64,000 bases of DNA, from contig JANINS010000004.1 in NCBI GenBank assembly GCA_024508725.1, positions 328,163-392,162 of the forward strand, written 5' to 3'. The translations under genes and the position numbers were made by a program. Shown one piece after another: positions 53,188-60,609 of the stretch (its first letter is position 1; each line of letters starts with the position of its first letter). The notes beneath the pieces were generated by a model. It was not told the origin of the DNA. It was given only the letters and a program-made list of their open reading frames with translations, and searched no databases. This DNA is from Chitinophagaceae bacterium. GTDB taxonomy: Bacteria; Bacteroidota; Bacteroidia; Chitinophagales; Chitinophagaceae.

Positions 53188-54867
53188 GTGATGCCTGGCC
53201 TTCCACATGAGAAATGCTTTATTTTTTGTTTCGTGGCAATAGCATTGTTATGTTCTGTTGCAAAAGCCCAATGTCCGCCAAATCTTGGTTTTGAAGAAGG
53301 CTCATTCAATCATTGGGAATGTTATTCAGGTAAAATAGATACGCTTGGCGAGATCAAGGTAAACCTGACTTCTCCTCAGTACGATCGACATACATTGTTT
53401 AAAACAACAACTTACCAGGTGATTGATCCATACGGTACATTTCCTGTTAATTGTCCAAATGGAAGTGGATATTCTGTAAGGATAGGAGATAATGATATTG
53501 GTGCTCAGGCTGACAGGGTGAGTTATACTTTTACTATTCCTGCATCTCAGAATACGTTCAGCGTGGTGTATAATTATGCTGTTGTATTTCAGAATCCCAG
53601 CCACCAGCGTTTTCAGCAACCCAGGTTTACGGCAAAAGTTTTTGATGTTACTTCCGATCAATATATCGAATGTTCTTCTTTTGATTTTGCAGCATCATCC
53701 AGTTTGCCTGGCTTTAAGCAGGTGAGTGGAACGGATGTGTTCTATAAAACATGGACTCCTGTTACCATTAAGCTTTCAGGTTATGCAGGTAAAACAATCC
53801 GTCTTGAGTTTACAACAAATGATTGTACAAGAGGAGGCCATTTTGGTTATGCCTACGTAGATGTTGATGAGGTTTGCGGATCACCCATCAAAGGAACAGG
53901 TTACTGCATCGGTACACAAAACATGACGCTTACGGCACCTTATGGATTCAAACAATATAAATGGTTCGATGCAAATTTCCAGCAGGTGCTTGGCACATCG
54001 AATATTTTGCGGCTTGATCCTGCTCCTTCTGTAGGAACGAAATACGCAGTAGAAATTCAGCCTTATCCGGGTTCGGGTTGTACCGATACTTTATATGCTG
54101 TAGTTACCCAGGTTAATCAGCCTTTTGATTTTAAACTGAAAGATTCTATCGGAAGTTGTGATCCGGATATACCTGATCTCACTGCTCCATTGGTTACAAT
54201 GGGGAGCACTCCGGGTTTGCATTATGCATATTTTATTGATTCTGCAGCCAACGAATACCTGCAAACACCTTCGAAAGTTGATAAAGAAGGTATTTATTAT
54301 GTAGAGGCAAGTAATAGTTATGGATGCAATGCTTTAGAGCCAATAAAAGTGATCAGAAGCAGTGCTCCCAAAGTGCTTATTGCCAGCCCGGAGCCTGTAT
54401 TTTATCCCAATAAAGTAGATATAACTGATCCTCATTTAACCGATGGAGATCTCACAGGAATTACAATCACTTATTGGCGTGATCCTGCTACTACGATCCC
54501 ACTTAATAATCCAAAAGCTTTAGATGCTTCTGGTATTTATTACGTTCGTCTGGAGAATGTATTCGGGTGTTCGAAAATTATTCCTGTTTCAGTTCTGATC
54601 ACACCACCACCGCCGCCGAATGTTTTTTCTCCTAACGGAGATTCTATTAATGATGTTTGGGTAATCGATGGACTGCAACCATATCCTTTATCTACCGTTG
54701 ATATTTATACCAGATACGGGCAGCCTGTATTCCACTCAACAGGATATAATAAACCCTGGGATGGTACTTTCAATGGTAAACCTTTACCAGTTGGTACTTA
54801 TTATTATGTGATCACTTTGACAAAGCAGATGAAACGAATGAGTGGAAGTATAACGTTACTGAGATAG
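53188..54867 (+). CDS. Secreted protein with type IX B-type (CHU_C) sorting domain
   Basis: 559 residues. The signal peptide is hydrophobic around residues 10-27 and ends VAKAQ. A beta-sandwich N-terminal domain of about 200 residues is followed by Ig-like modules (to about 465) with paired Cys. The C-terminal gliding-motility-associated domain starts at NVFSPNGDSINDVWVIDGL and ends SGSITLLR. The sorting domain marks it as cargo for type IX secretion. Ligand unknown. Confidence 0.87.
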   Translation: MMPGLPHEKCFIFCFVAIALLCSVAKAQCPPNLGFEEGSFNHWECYSGKIDTLGEIKVNLTSPQYDRHTLFKTTTYQVIDPYGTFPVNCPNGSGYSVRIGDNDIGAQADRVSYTFTIPASQNTFSVVYNYAVVFQNPSHQRFQQPRFTAKVFDVTSDQYIECSSFDFAASSSLPGFKQVSGTDVFYKTWTPVTIKLSGYAGKTIRLEFTTNDCTRGGHFGYAYVDVDEVCGSPIKGTGYCIGTQNMTLTAPYGFKQYKWFDANFQQVLGTSNILRLDPAPSVGTKYAVEIQPYPGSGCTDTLYAVVTQVNQPFDFKLKDSIGSCDPDIPDLTAPLVTMGSTPGLHYAYFIDSAANEYLQTPSKVDKEGIYYVEASNSYGCNALEPIKVIRSSAPKVLIASPEPVFYPNKVDITDPHLTDGDLTGITITYWRDPATTIPLNNPKALDASGIYYVRLENVFGCSKIIPVSVLITPPPPPNVFSPNGDSINDVWVIDGLQPYPLSTVDIYTRYGQPVFHSTGYNKPWDGTFNGKPLPVGTYYYVITLTKQMKRMSGSITLLR

Positions 54868-54886
54868 AATAAAAAAAGATCTGGAA

Positions 54887-54902
54887 TGCCCAGAACTGGA
54901 TT
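54887..54902 (-). other. Duplicated tRNA-Leu 3'-end fragment
   Basis: TGCCCAGAACTGGATT matches 15 of 16 bases of the tRNA-Leu 3' end (TGCCCAGGACTGGATT, 55054-55069) in the same orientation, 167 bp away. Such tRNA 3'-end duplications usually mark att sites or past rearrangements. No integrase lies between them. Confidence 0.5.
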
Positions 54903-55015
54903 ATCAAAATGATCCAGATACTCCTACGAGGGGCGTACTCAAAGCCTTTCATGCCCTTTGTGCCTGTGGGCTTTTTCATTTCTCCGCATTTACAAGCAAA
55001 GCTTGCATGCTGCGA

Positions 55016-55051
55016 AATAAAAAAGCCCTTCCCGTGAAGCGGGAAAGGCTT
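55016..55051 (-). terminator. Terminator of tRNA-Leu
   Basis: On the minus strand, AAGCCTTTCCCG pairs with CGGGAAGGGCTT (11 of 12 pairs), followed by TTTTTTATTT. It begins directly after the tRNA. Confidence 0.88.
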
Positions 55052-55053
55052 TG

Positions 55054-55137
55054 TGCCCAGGACTGGATTCGAACCAGCACATCCTTGCGAACGCTGCGAC
55101 CTGAACACAGTGCGTCTACCAATTTCGCCACCTGGGC
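55054..55137 (-). tRNA. tRNA-Leu (anticodon CAG)
   Basis: 84 nt on the minus strand. The acceptor stem GCCCAGG/CCTGGGC is perfect, the D-arm contains AAATTGGTAGACGC, and the anticodon stem CTGTG/CGCAG holds loop TTCAGGT with anticodon CAG. A class II variable arm (AGCGTTCGCAAGGATGT region) and T-loop GGTTCGAATCC follow. The 3' CCA is not encoded (CAA follows the discriminator). Has its own promoter and terminator. Confidence 0.95.
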
Positions 55138-55141
55138 ATAG

Positions 55142-55206
55142 AAATTTGAGATTTGAAATTTCTGATTTGAAATAACATCAAATTTTAAATTTCTGATATC
55201 AAATTC
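55142..55206. repeat. Inverted heptamer array upstream of tRNA-Leu
   Basis: Left arm: units AAATTTG, AGATTTG, AAATTTC and TGATTTG (55142-55169). Right arm: CAAATTT, TAAATTT, CTGATAT and CAAATTC (55179-55206). It lies between the tRNA promoter and the mature 5' end, so it would be in the precursor leader removed by RNase P. Confidence 0.75.
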
Positions 55207-55217
55207 AGGTCGGGGTG

Positions 55218-55248
55218 CAAATATAACAGCCATTACAACAACTCACAA
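55218..55248 (-). promoter_or_regulatory. Promoter of tRNA-Leu
   Basis: On the minus strand TTG (55246-55248), a 20-bp spacer, and TATATTTG (55218-55225). The precursor would start about 75 nt before the tRNA. Confidence 0.7.
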
Positions 55249-55252
55249 CAGC

Positions 55253-56125
55253 TTATTCAATATTCTTTCGCAGTTGAAGTAACATGTCTTTATTTCTTAG
55301 AAAACGTCTTTCAATATCAGGATTGGCTTTCAACTTCTTCTTAAAACCTTGTTGCAGCAAAGTATAACCTTGCTGTGCCTGTTCGCTATTATAAAAGCAG
55401 TCTTCCCAGTCATCTTTTATCTTTTCATATCGCTGTAATGCGATCCCGTTTCCGGCTACGATCAATGGAGAGCTGAACCAGTTATACAACACCACATCTT
55501 TCTTCCTGTCCCATGCATCTTCAAACATCAGTATATGAAAATCCATCAATGCCAATACTCTTTTTTTGACCTGTGCTGCATTTTCTGATTCTAAAGGTCT
55601 GATCCTCCACCAATTATTTTCCTTGCTGTAAGGATCTTCATCCTCATCTTTATACCTTTCTTTATCCAGCTTAAAAGCAAATCTGATCTCTTCAGTATCA
55701 GCGAAAAGACCTGTTGTGTCATAAGGAGTTATTATCCTGCCAAATCTTTTGAAATTCAGGCTGTCTATTCTCAGGATCATAGAACGATAACCAATGGTAT
55801 CAATTCCAAATAAGATTGAATCTTCTTCCGGCTCTGTCCAGAGTACAAGAAATCTGTCTCTGTGCTCCCATTTTCCATGGCGATAATTCTGAAAAAACAC
55901 GAGATCAAAAGTATTATCCGGACGAATAATGAATTTACTGGAAGCAAATACCTGGTTAAAGCCATTCATTCCATACTGATCACCAAATTCCCTTGCAGCA
56001 TTTGCAATACCAGTAGCATCCGTTTCTGAGAAGACCCACCTGGCAGTTATAAGATCATCGCTGCTCTTTAATTTACATGCAGTGAATACAAAAGCGAAAG
56101 CAAGCAGGGAAATAAATTTCATCAT
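55253..56125 (-). CDS. Lipoprotein of unknown function (290 aa)
   Basis: Signal peptide with lipobox FTAC (Cys17), then about 270 residues. The first half is beta-rich (RWVFSETDATG, FDLVFFQNYRHGKWEHRDRFLVLWTEPEEDS) like lipocalin-type domains. The second half is helical (from about residue 160). No family recognised. It ends 5 bp from the tRNA promoter. Confidence 0.72.
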   Translation of the reverse strand: MMKFISLLAFAFVFTACKLKSSDDLITARWVFSETDATGIANAAREFGDQYGMNGFNQVFASSKFIIRPDNTFDLVFFQNYRHGKWEHRDRFLVLWTEPEEDSILFGIDTIGYRSMILRIDSLNFKRFGRIITPYDTTGLFADTEEIRFAFKLDKERYKDEDEDPYSKENNWWRIRPLESENAAQVKKRVLALMDFHILMFEDAWDRKKDVVLYNWFSSPLIVAGNGIALQRYEKIKDDWEDCFYNSEQAQQGYTLLQQGFKKKLKANPDIERRFLRNKDMLLQLRKNIE

Positions 56126-56268
56126 AAGCGGTTTGCTGTAACCAAAAGTAAAGGCTGAAAGGCGTTCAGACTAGTGTAAAAATCAGGTGTTTTAGGGAGA
56201 ATTCACAAGCAATCCCCACCAATACAAATTAATCCATGTAACAAGGTTGTTCTGGCTAAATTGCACCC

Positions 56269-57063
56269 ATGCAGCAATATCACCAATTATTACAGCACAT
56301 CTTAGATAACGGAGCAGAGAAAACCGACAGAACCGGAACCGGAACGATCAGTTGTTTTGGTTACCAGATGAGGTTTGATTTGAATGAAGGATTTCCATTG
56401 GTTACTACCAAGAAACTGCACTTAAGAAGTATTGTTCATGAGCTGCTTTGGTTTTTAAAAGGGGAAACGAACATTGCTTACCTTAAAGAAAATGGCGTGA
56501 GTATTTGGGATGAATGGGCTGATGAAAAAGGTGAGTTAGGTCCGGTATATGGAAAGCAATGGAGAAGTTGGGCTGGAGCTGATGGTAAAGTGATCGACCA
56601 GATCACAGATGTGATCAACCAGATCAAGAAGAATCCTGATTCAAGAAGATTGATCGTAAGTGCCTGGAATGTTGCGGATCTTCCCGATATGGCGTTGATG
56701 CCTTGCCATGCTTTATTCCAGTTTTATGCCGCTGATGGAAAATTAAGCTGCCAGTTATATCAACGAAGTGCAGATGTGTTTCTCGGAGTTCCCTTCAATA
56801 TTGCATCATATGCACTGCTAACGATGATGGTAGCCCAGGTGTGTGATCTGCAGGTAGGAGATTTCGTTCATACGTTTGGTGATGTGCATTTGTATAGTAA
56901 TCATATTGAACAAGCGAAGCTGCAGCTGACCAGAACACCTTTTGATCTGCCGCAAATGAAGATCAATCCTTCAGTTAAAGATATTTTCAATTTTAAGTTT
57001 GAAGATTTTGAATTGCTGAATTACCAGTTTCATCCTCATATCAAAGCGCCGGTAGCTGTGTAA
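56269..57063 (+). CDS. thyA: Thymidylate synthase
   Basis: Methylates dUMP to dTMP with methylenetetrahydrofolate. 264 residues, the usual ThyA length. Catalytic Cys146 is in [30 protein letters not shown] and [12 protein letters not shown] are the dUMP and folate regions. It pairs functionally with folA, but a repeat-flanked four-helix-bundle gene lies between them. A heptamer array begins in its stop codon. Confidence 0.97.
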   Translation: MQQYHQLLQHILDNGAEKTDRTGTGTISCFGYQMRFDLNEGFPLVTTKKLHLRSIVHELLWFLKGETNIAYLKENGVSIWDEWADEKGELGPVYGKQWRSWAGADGKVIDQITDVINQIKKNPDSRRLIVSAWNVADLPDMALMPCHALFQFYAADGKLSCQLYQRSADVFLGVPFNIASYALLTMMVAQVCDLQVGDFVHTFGDVHLYSNHIEQAKLQLTRTPFDLPQMKINPSVKDIFNFKFEDFELLNYQFHPHIKAPVAV

Positions 57064-57096
57064 ATAAGAAATAATAAATGAGGAATAAGAAATGAG
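57062..57096. repeat. Left heptamer arm of the thyA|folA cassette
   Basis: Five in-phase heptamers of the AAATAAG/AAATGAG type, starting on the second base of the thyA stop codon. Confidence 0.85.
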
Positions 57097-57138
57097 AAAG
57101 TTAGGTGATTGATTATTTAATGGATCAAGACCGGATTT

Positions 57139-57543
57139 ATGAATGAGAAAAAAACTTTTGATCTGGAAGACAGGCTAATCAGTTTTGCCTGTCTTTGTCT
57201 TGATGTATGCGATTTACTTCCAAATAGTAAAGCCGGACAAAATTTAGAATTTCAACTTTCTAAAAGTTCAACAGCAGCAGCTCTTATTTATGGAGAGGCT
57301 CAGGCTGCTGAATCTCCTGCGGATTTTCTTCACAAAATGAAATTAGTATTAAAAGAGATTAGAGAAACGAGGGTGAACCTCAGGATCATTTCCCAAAAGC
57401 CACTTGTAGTGAATTCCAAAGTCGATCATGCATTAAATGAATCAAACCAGTTGATGGCTATATTCCTGAAAAGCATTGAAACTTCTAAAAATAATCAGCC
57501 AGTTAGACAAAAAGGAGGCAACTTGCCGCAGAAAACTACCTGA
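57139..57543 (+). CDS. Four-helix-bundle protein (S23/23S-IVP-like)
   Basis: 134 residues, all helical, of the four-helix-bundle family named after ORFs found in intervening sequences of 23S rRNA: FDLEDRLISFACLCLDVCDLLPN, then a polar turn, LSKSSTAAALIYGEAQAAES, FLHKMKLVLKEIRETRVNL. The family binds nucleic acids in some cases (the Avd protein of diversity-generating retroelements shares the fold). It is enclosed by inverted heptamer arms that touch the thyA stop and the folA start. The gene's own stop codon is the first bases of the right arm. Probably a mobile or once-mobile cassette. Confidence 0.82.
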   Translation: MNEKKTFDLEDRLISFACLCLDVCDLLPNSKAGQNLEFQLSKSSTAAALIYGEAQAAESPADFLHKMKLVLKEIRETRVNLRIISQKPLVVNSKVDHALNESNQLMAIFLKSIETSKNNQPVRQKGGNLPQKTT

Positions 57544-57581
57544 TTTCTTATTTAATATTTCTTATTCCTTATTCCTTATTC
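57541..57581. repeat. Right heptamer arm of the thyA|folA cassette
   Basis: Six in-phase heptamers from TGATTTC (which contains the stop of the four-helix-bundle gene) to TTATTCC, TTATTCC and TTATTC, the next base being the A of the folA ATG. Reverse complement of the left-arm type. Confidence 0.85.
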
Positions 57582-58070
57582 ATGGTAATCTCTCTCATAG
57601 TAGCAGCCTCAACCAACAACGTAATCGGTGTAAATAACCAGCTTCCCTGGCATTTGCCGAATGATCTGAAGTATTTTAAAAATCTTACCTGGGCAATGCC
57701 TGTTGTAATGGGTAGAAGAACTTTCGAATCAATGGGTAAAGCTTTGAATGGAAGAGTGAATATTGTGATCACTTCTCAAAAGGATGCAATATTTGAGAAT
57801 GCTGTTACAGTGAACTCAATAAAAGATGCATTGTTTGTTGCCGAGCAGAATGATTATAACGAAGTATTCATCATTGGTGGCGGGCAAATATTTAATGAGA
57901 TATTACCCAAAGCGGATAAGGTTTACCTCACACGAGTGCATACCAGTATAGAAGGAGATGTTTTCTTTCCAGAGCTTGATAAGAAATGGAAACTGGTTTG
58001 GAATGAAGACCACCAGAAAAACGAAAAGCACCCTTTCGACTATAGCTTTCAGAAATGGGAGAAAAGTTAG
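57582..58070 (+). CDS. folA: Dihydrofolate reductase
   Basis: Reduces dihydrofolate to tetrahydrofolate with NADPH, regenerating the cofactor oxidised by thyA. 162 residues. Shows SLIVAASTNNVIGVNNQLPWHLPNDLKYF (substrate loop), VVMGRRTFESMG (NADPH) and IIGGGQIFNE. Its start codon adjoins a heptamer array, leaving no conventional ribosome-binding site. Confidence 0.97.
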   Translation: MVISLIVAASTNNVIGVNNQLPWHLPNDLKYFKNLTWAMPVVMGRRTFESMGKALNGRVNIVITSQKDAIFENAVTVNSIKDALFVAEQNDYNEVFIIGGGQIFNEILPKADKVYLTRVHTSIEGDVFFPELDKKWKLVWNEDHQKNEKHPFDYSFQKWEKS

Positions 58071-58134
58071 TTTACAGTTTAGCGTTCATGTAAATTCTCA
58101 ATCTTCAACTAAAAACTCCAAACACAAAACTGTT
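58063..58134. repeat. Inverted heptamer array between folA and the methyltransferase gene
   Basis: Forward units of the GTTTACA type (58063-58090, overlapping the folA stop) face six units of the AACTNNN type (58093-58134), which is the inverse. It ends one base before the next ATG. No gene is enclosed. Confidence 0.7.
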
Positions 58135-58135
58135 C

Positions 58136-58933
58136 ATGTATTCTCCTGTTCAACTGGCTTTTAAATACTTCAACTACTGGTGGAACGCTTCCAATGGTAA
58201 AGGTCACGGAGTACATTCCCCGTTTGTTTTTGAATTCATCACCAGCGTTTTGAATGGAGAACAGGATAGAGCTACTTACGATCAAATCGAATCAGTTAGA
58301 AAGCAATTGCTGAACAGTAATTCAATTATAGAAGTAGAAGATTTTGGTGCAGGCTCAAGAGTGATCGGAACTAAGCAAAGGGTAGTTAAACAAATTGCAA
58401 AAACTTCTCTCAAACCAAAGAAATATAGTCAACTACTTAACAGGATCGTACAGCATTATCAGCCTAAAACTATTCTTGAGATCGGAACATCATTAGGAAT
58501 TACCACATCTTATCTTGCTAAAGCAGATGCAAATGCTTCGATCATTACAATGGAAGGAGCAAAGGCGATCGCTGAGATCGCAAAACAAAATTTCGGGCAG
58601 CTTAATATCAGCAATGTTCAACAAGTCTTAGGAAATTTTGATGAAACACTCCCTTCAACTTTAGCTCAGCTCAACACAATTGATCTTGCTTTCATCGATG
58701 GAAACCATCGCTACGAGCCTACGATCAACTATTTTCAAAAAATACTCGCCAGGTCAAACAATAACACCATCATCATCCTCGATGATATTTACTGGAGCAA
58801 AGAAATGGAGCAAGCCTGGCAATGGGTAAAAAATCATAACCAGGTAAAACTGACGATCGATCTTTTTGCCATAGGTATCGTAGTATTAAGATCAGAGATA
58901 CTGCATAAGCAACATTTCTCCATACGTTACTAA
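58136..58933 (+). CDS. Class I SAM-dependent methyltransferase-like protein
   Basis: 265 residues. The SAM-binding motif I is ILEIGTSLGITTSYLA (about residue 116), followed by SIITMEGAKAIAEIA (motif II) and DLAFIDGNHRYEPTINYF, as in O-methyltransferases of the CmoB/TylF-like group. A family-specific N-terminus (FKYFNYWWNASNGKGHGVHSPFVFEF) is common in Bacteroidota orthologues. Substrate unknown. Confidence 0.82.
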   Translation: MYSPVQLAFKYFNYWWNASNGKGHGVHSPFVFEFITSVLNGEQDRATYDQIESVRKQLLNSNSIIEVEDFGAGSRVIGTKQRVVKQIAKTSLKPKKYSQLLNRIVQHYQPKTILEIGTSLGITTSYLAKADANASIITMEGAKAIAEIAKQNFGQLNISNVQQVLGNFDETLPSTLAQLNTIDLAFIDGNHRYEPTINYFQKILARSNNNTIIILDDIYWSKEMEQAWQWVKNHNQVKLTIDLFAIGIVVLRSEILHKQHFSIRY

Positions 58934-59013
58934 CACATACGTGTGTTTCTGACTTTCATCAGCTTTAGCCAAATTGTAAAACACCTATATTCGCTACATC
59001 CAAGTTTTACAAT

Positions 59014-60135
59014 ATGATTGTAGGAATACTCAAAGAACCTAAAGGCGAAAACAGGGTTTCTCTTTTACCGGAACAGGCCGAAGCATTGATCAAAAAAAAT
59101 GTACAGGTAACGATCGAAACCGGTGCAGGTGAGAATGCTTTTGCAGCAGACGAAACTTACATAGCAAAAAAAGCAACTGTTGCATCTCGTCAGCAGGTTT
59201 TGGCAAGTGATATCGTTCTTTCCATTCATCCATTGACTGATGATGATCTTCAAAACCTGAAACCTTCTTCAATAGTGATAGGAGTGTATCAGCCATTGTT
59301 CAAGTTTCAACAAATGAAACAATGGAGTGAAAAAGGCATCACAGCTTTTAGTCTCGACATGATACCCCGAACTACCAGAGCCCAAAGCATGGATGTTCTC
59401 AGTAGCCAGGCAAACATTGCAGGCTATCGTGCCGTGTTAATGGCAGCCTCACAATATTCAAGGTATTTTCCCATGTTCATGACCGCTGCAGGAAGTATTG
59501 CTCCTGCAAAAGTGTTGATCCTGGGAGCTGGTGTTGCAGGGTTACAAGCAATTGCAACAGCAAAACGTTTAGGTGCCGTGGTGGAAGTGTTCGACACTCG
59601 TCCGGCAGTGAAAGAAGAAGTAATGAGCCTTGGTGCTAAGTTCGTAGAAGTAGAAGGTGCGGCAGATGCAAGTAAAGCTGGTGGTTATGCTGTTGAACAA
59701 ACTGAAGAATACAAACAAAAGCAACAACAAAAGATCCATGATTCTATTGCCAAAGCAGATATCGTAATTACCACAGCGCAAATTCCTGGAAAGAAAGCTC
59801 CGATACTCATCACAGAAGCTATGATGGATGCAATGAAACCAGGATCCATTATCGTTGATCTTGCTTCGGCAACAGGTGGAAACACTCCCTTCACGAAAGA
59901 CAATGAAACCATTACCCGTAAAGGAGTGAATATTATTGGCAACAGCAATCTCGCTGCAGGAATGCCTTCTGATGCAAGTAAATTATACGGAAAGAATGTT
60001 TTGAATTTTCTTCAGCTTATCATCGATAAAGAAGGAAATCTTGCACTCAACTTCCAGGATGATATTGTTGCCGGAAGTTGCATATCACACGACAGAAATA
60101 TTGTAAACGACAGGGTGAAGGCTTTGATTGCTTAA
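59014..60135 (+). CDS. pntAA: NAD(P) transhydrogenase subunit alpha, part 1
   Basis: 373 residues, the NAD(H)-binding domain I of the proton-translocating transhydrogenase, which makes NADPH from NADH using the proton gradient. The AlaDH/PNT N-terminal domain starts IVGILKEPKGENRVSLLPEQAE. The dinucleotide fold is KVLILGAGVAGLQAIATAKRLGA with VFDTRPAVKEEVMSLGAKF. In this organism the alpha subunit is split, with the membrane part in the next gene. Confidence 0.95.
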   Translation: MIVGILKEPKGENRVSLLPEQAEALIKKNVQVTIETGAGENAFAADETYIAKKATVASRQQVLASDIVLSIHPLTDDDLQNLKPSSIVIGVYQPLFKFQQMKQWSEKGITAFSLDMIPRTTRAQSMDVLSSQANIAGYRAVLMAASQYSRYFPMFMTAAGSIAPAKVLILGAGVAGLQAIATAKRLGAVVEVFDTRPAVKEEVMSLGAKFVEVEGAADASKAGGYAVEQTEEYKQKQQQKIHDSIAKADIVITTAQIPGKKAPILITEAMMDAMKPGSIIVDLASATGGNTPFTKDNETITRKGVNIIGNSNLAAGMPSDASKLYGKNVLNFLQLIIDKEGNLALNFQDDIVAGSCISHDRNIVNDRVKALIA

Positions 60136-60140
60136 GCTGT

Positions 60141-60195
60141 AGTGCTGCTATCATCGTTCCTTGTGTCACTCACTTGTACTGAAGAATATAACTCA
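60141..60195 (+). repeat. Dispersed intergenic repeat, copy 11 (inside pnt operon)
   Basis: Core TTGTGTCACTCACTTGTAC at 60161-60179, between pntAA and pntAB. It is the only copy that breaks up an obvious operon. Confidence 0.72.
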
Positions 60196-60209
60196 ACAAT
60201 AAACGAACT

Positions 60210-60524
60210 ATGGAACAATTTCTCAACTGGATAACTGCTCACATCGAAATGGTGTACATCGTTATCCTGTCAATTTTCCTCGGAGTAGAAGTAATTGGTC
60301 GTGTGCCCAGTGTATTACACACACCATTAATGAGTGGCGCCAATGCCATTCACGGTGTTGTGATCATCGGTGCTATCATCGTAATGGGTAGAGTAGATGC
60401 ACACAATTATGTAGCACTTATCATTGGTTTCCTGGCTGTTCTTGTTGGAACCCTGAATGTTGTTGGTGGATTCGTGGTGACAGACAGAATGCTGGAAATG
60501 TTTAAGAAGAAGAAAAGCAAATAA
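60210..60524 (+). CDS. pntAB: NAD(P) transhydrogenase subunit alpha, part 2
   Basis: 104 residues with about three membrane helices: VYIVILSIFLGVEVIGRVP, ANAIHGVVIIGAIIVMG and LIIGFLAVLVGTLNVVGGFVVTDRML. This is the split membrane segment of the alpha subunit. Length and TPLMSGANAIHG motif are typical. Confidence 0.93.
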   Translation: MEQFLNWITAHIEMVYIVILSIFLGVEVIGRVPSVLHTPLMSGANAIHGVVIIGAIIVMGRVDAHNYVALIIGFLAVLVGTLNVVGGFVVTDRMLEMFKKKKSK

Positions 60525-60527
60525 TAG

Positions 60528-60585
60528 CCTCAGTCTTTAGGCTGAGGATCATGATATTGATACAAAATTTTAGGGCTTCAGCCCT
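60528..60585. other. Two short palindromes between pntAB and pntB
   Basis: CCTCAG/CTGAGG (60528-60533 and 60542-60547) and AGGGCT-TC-AGCCCT (60572-60585). Neither has a T run. They may set RNA stability between subunits or belong to a short palindromic repeat class. Confidence 0.45.
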
Positions 60586-60609
60586 TCAAACATAATTGAA
60601 GATTATACA

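Noticed and set aside
54887-55069. Integrated element between tRNA-Leu att-like repeats
   Set aside because: Only 167 bp lie between the repeats, with no integrase or cargo; at most a scar.
54812-55108. Minus-strand 98-codon frame next to the tRNA
   Set aside because: Covers the tRNA 3' half, its terminator and the end of the CHU_C gene; no protein-like features.
54976-55233. Minus-strand 85-codon frame across the tRNA
   Set aside because: The translation runs through tRNA-Leu; a well-known kind of false ORF.
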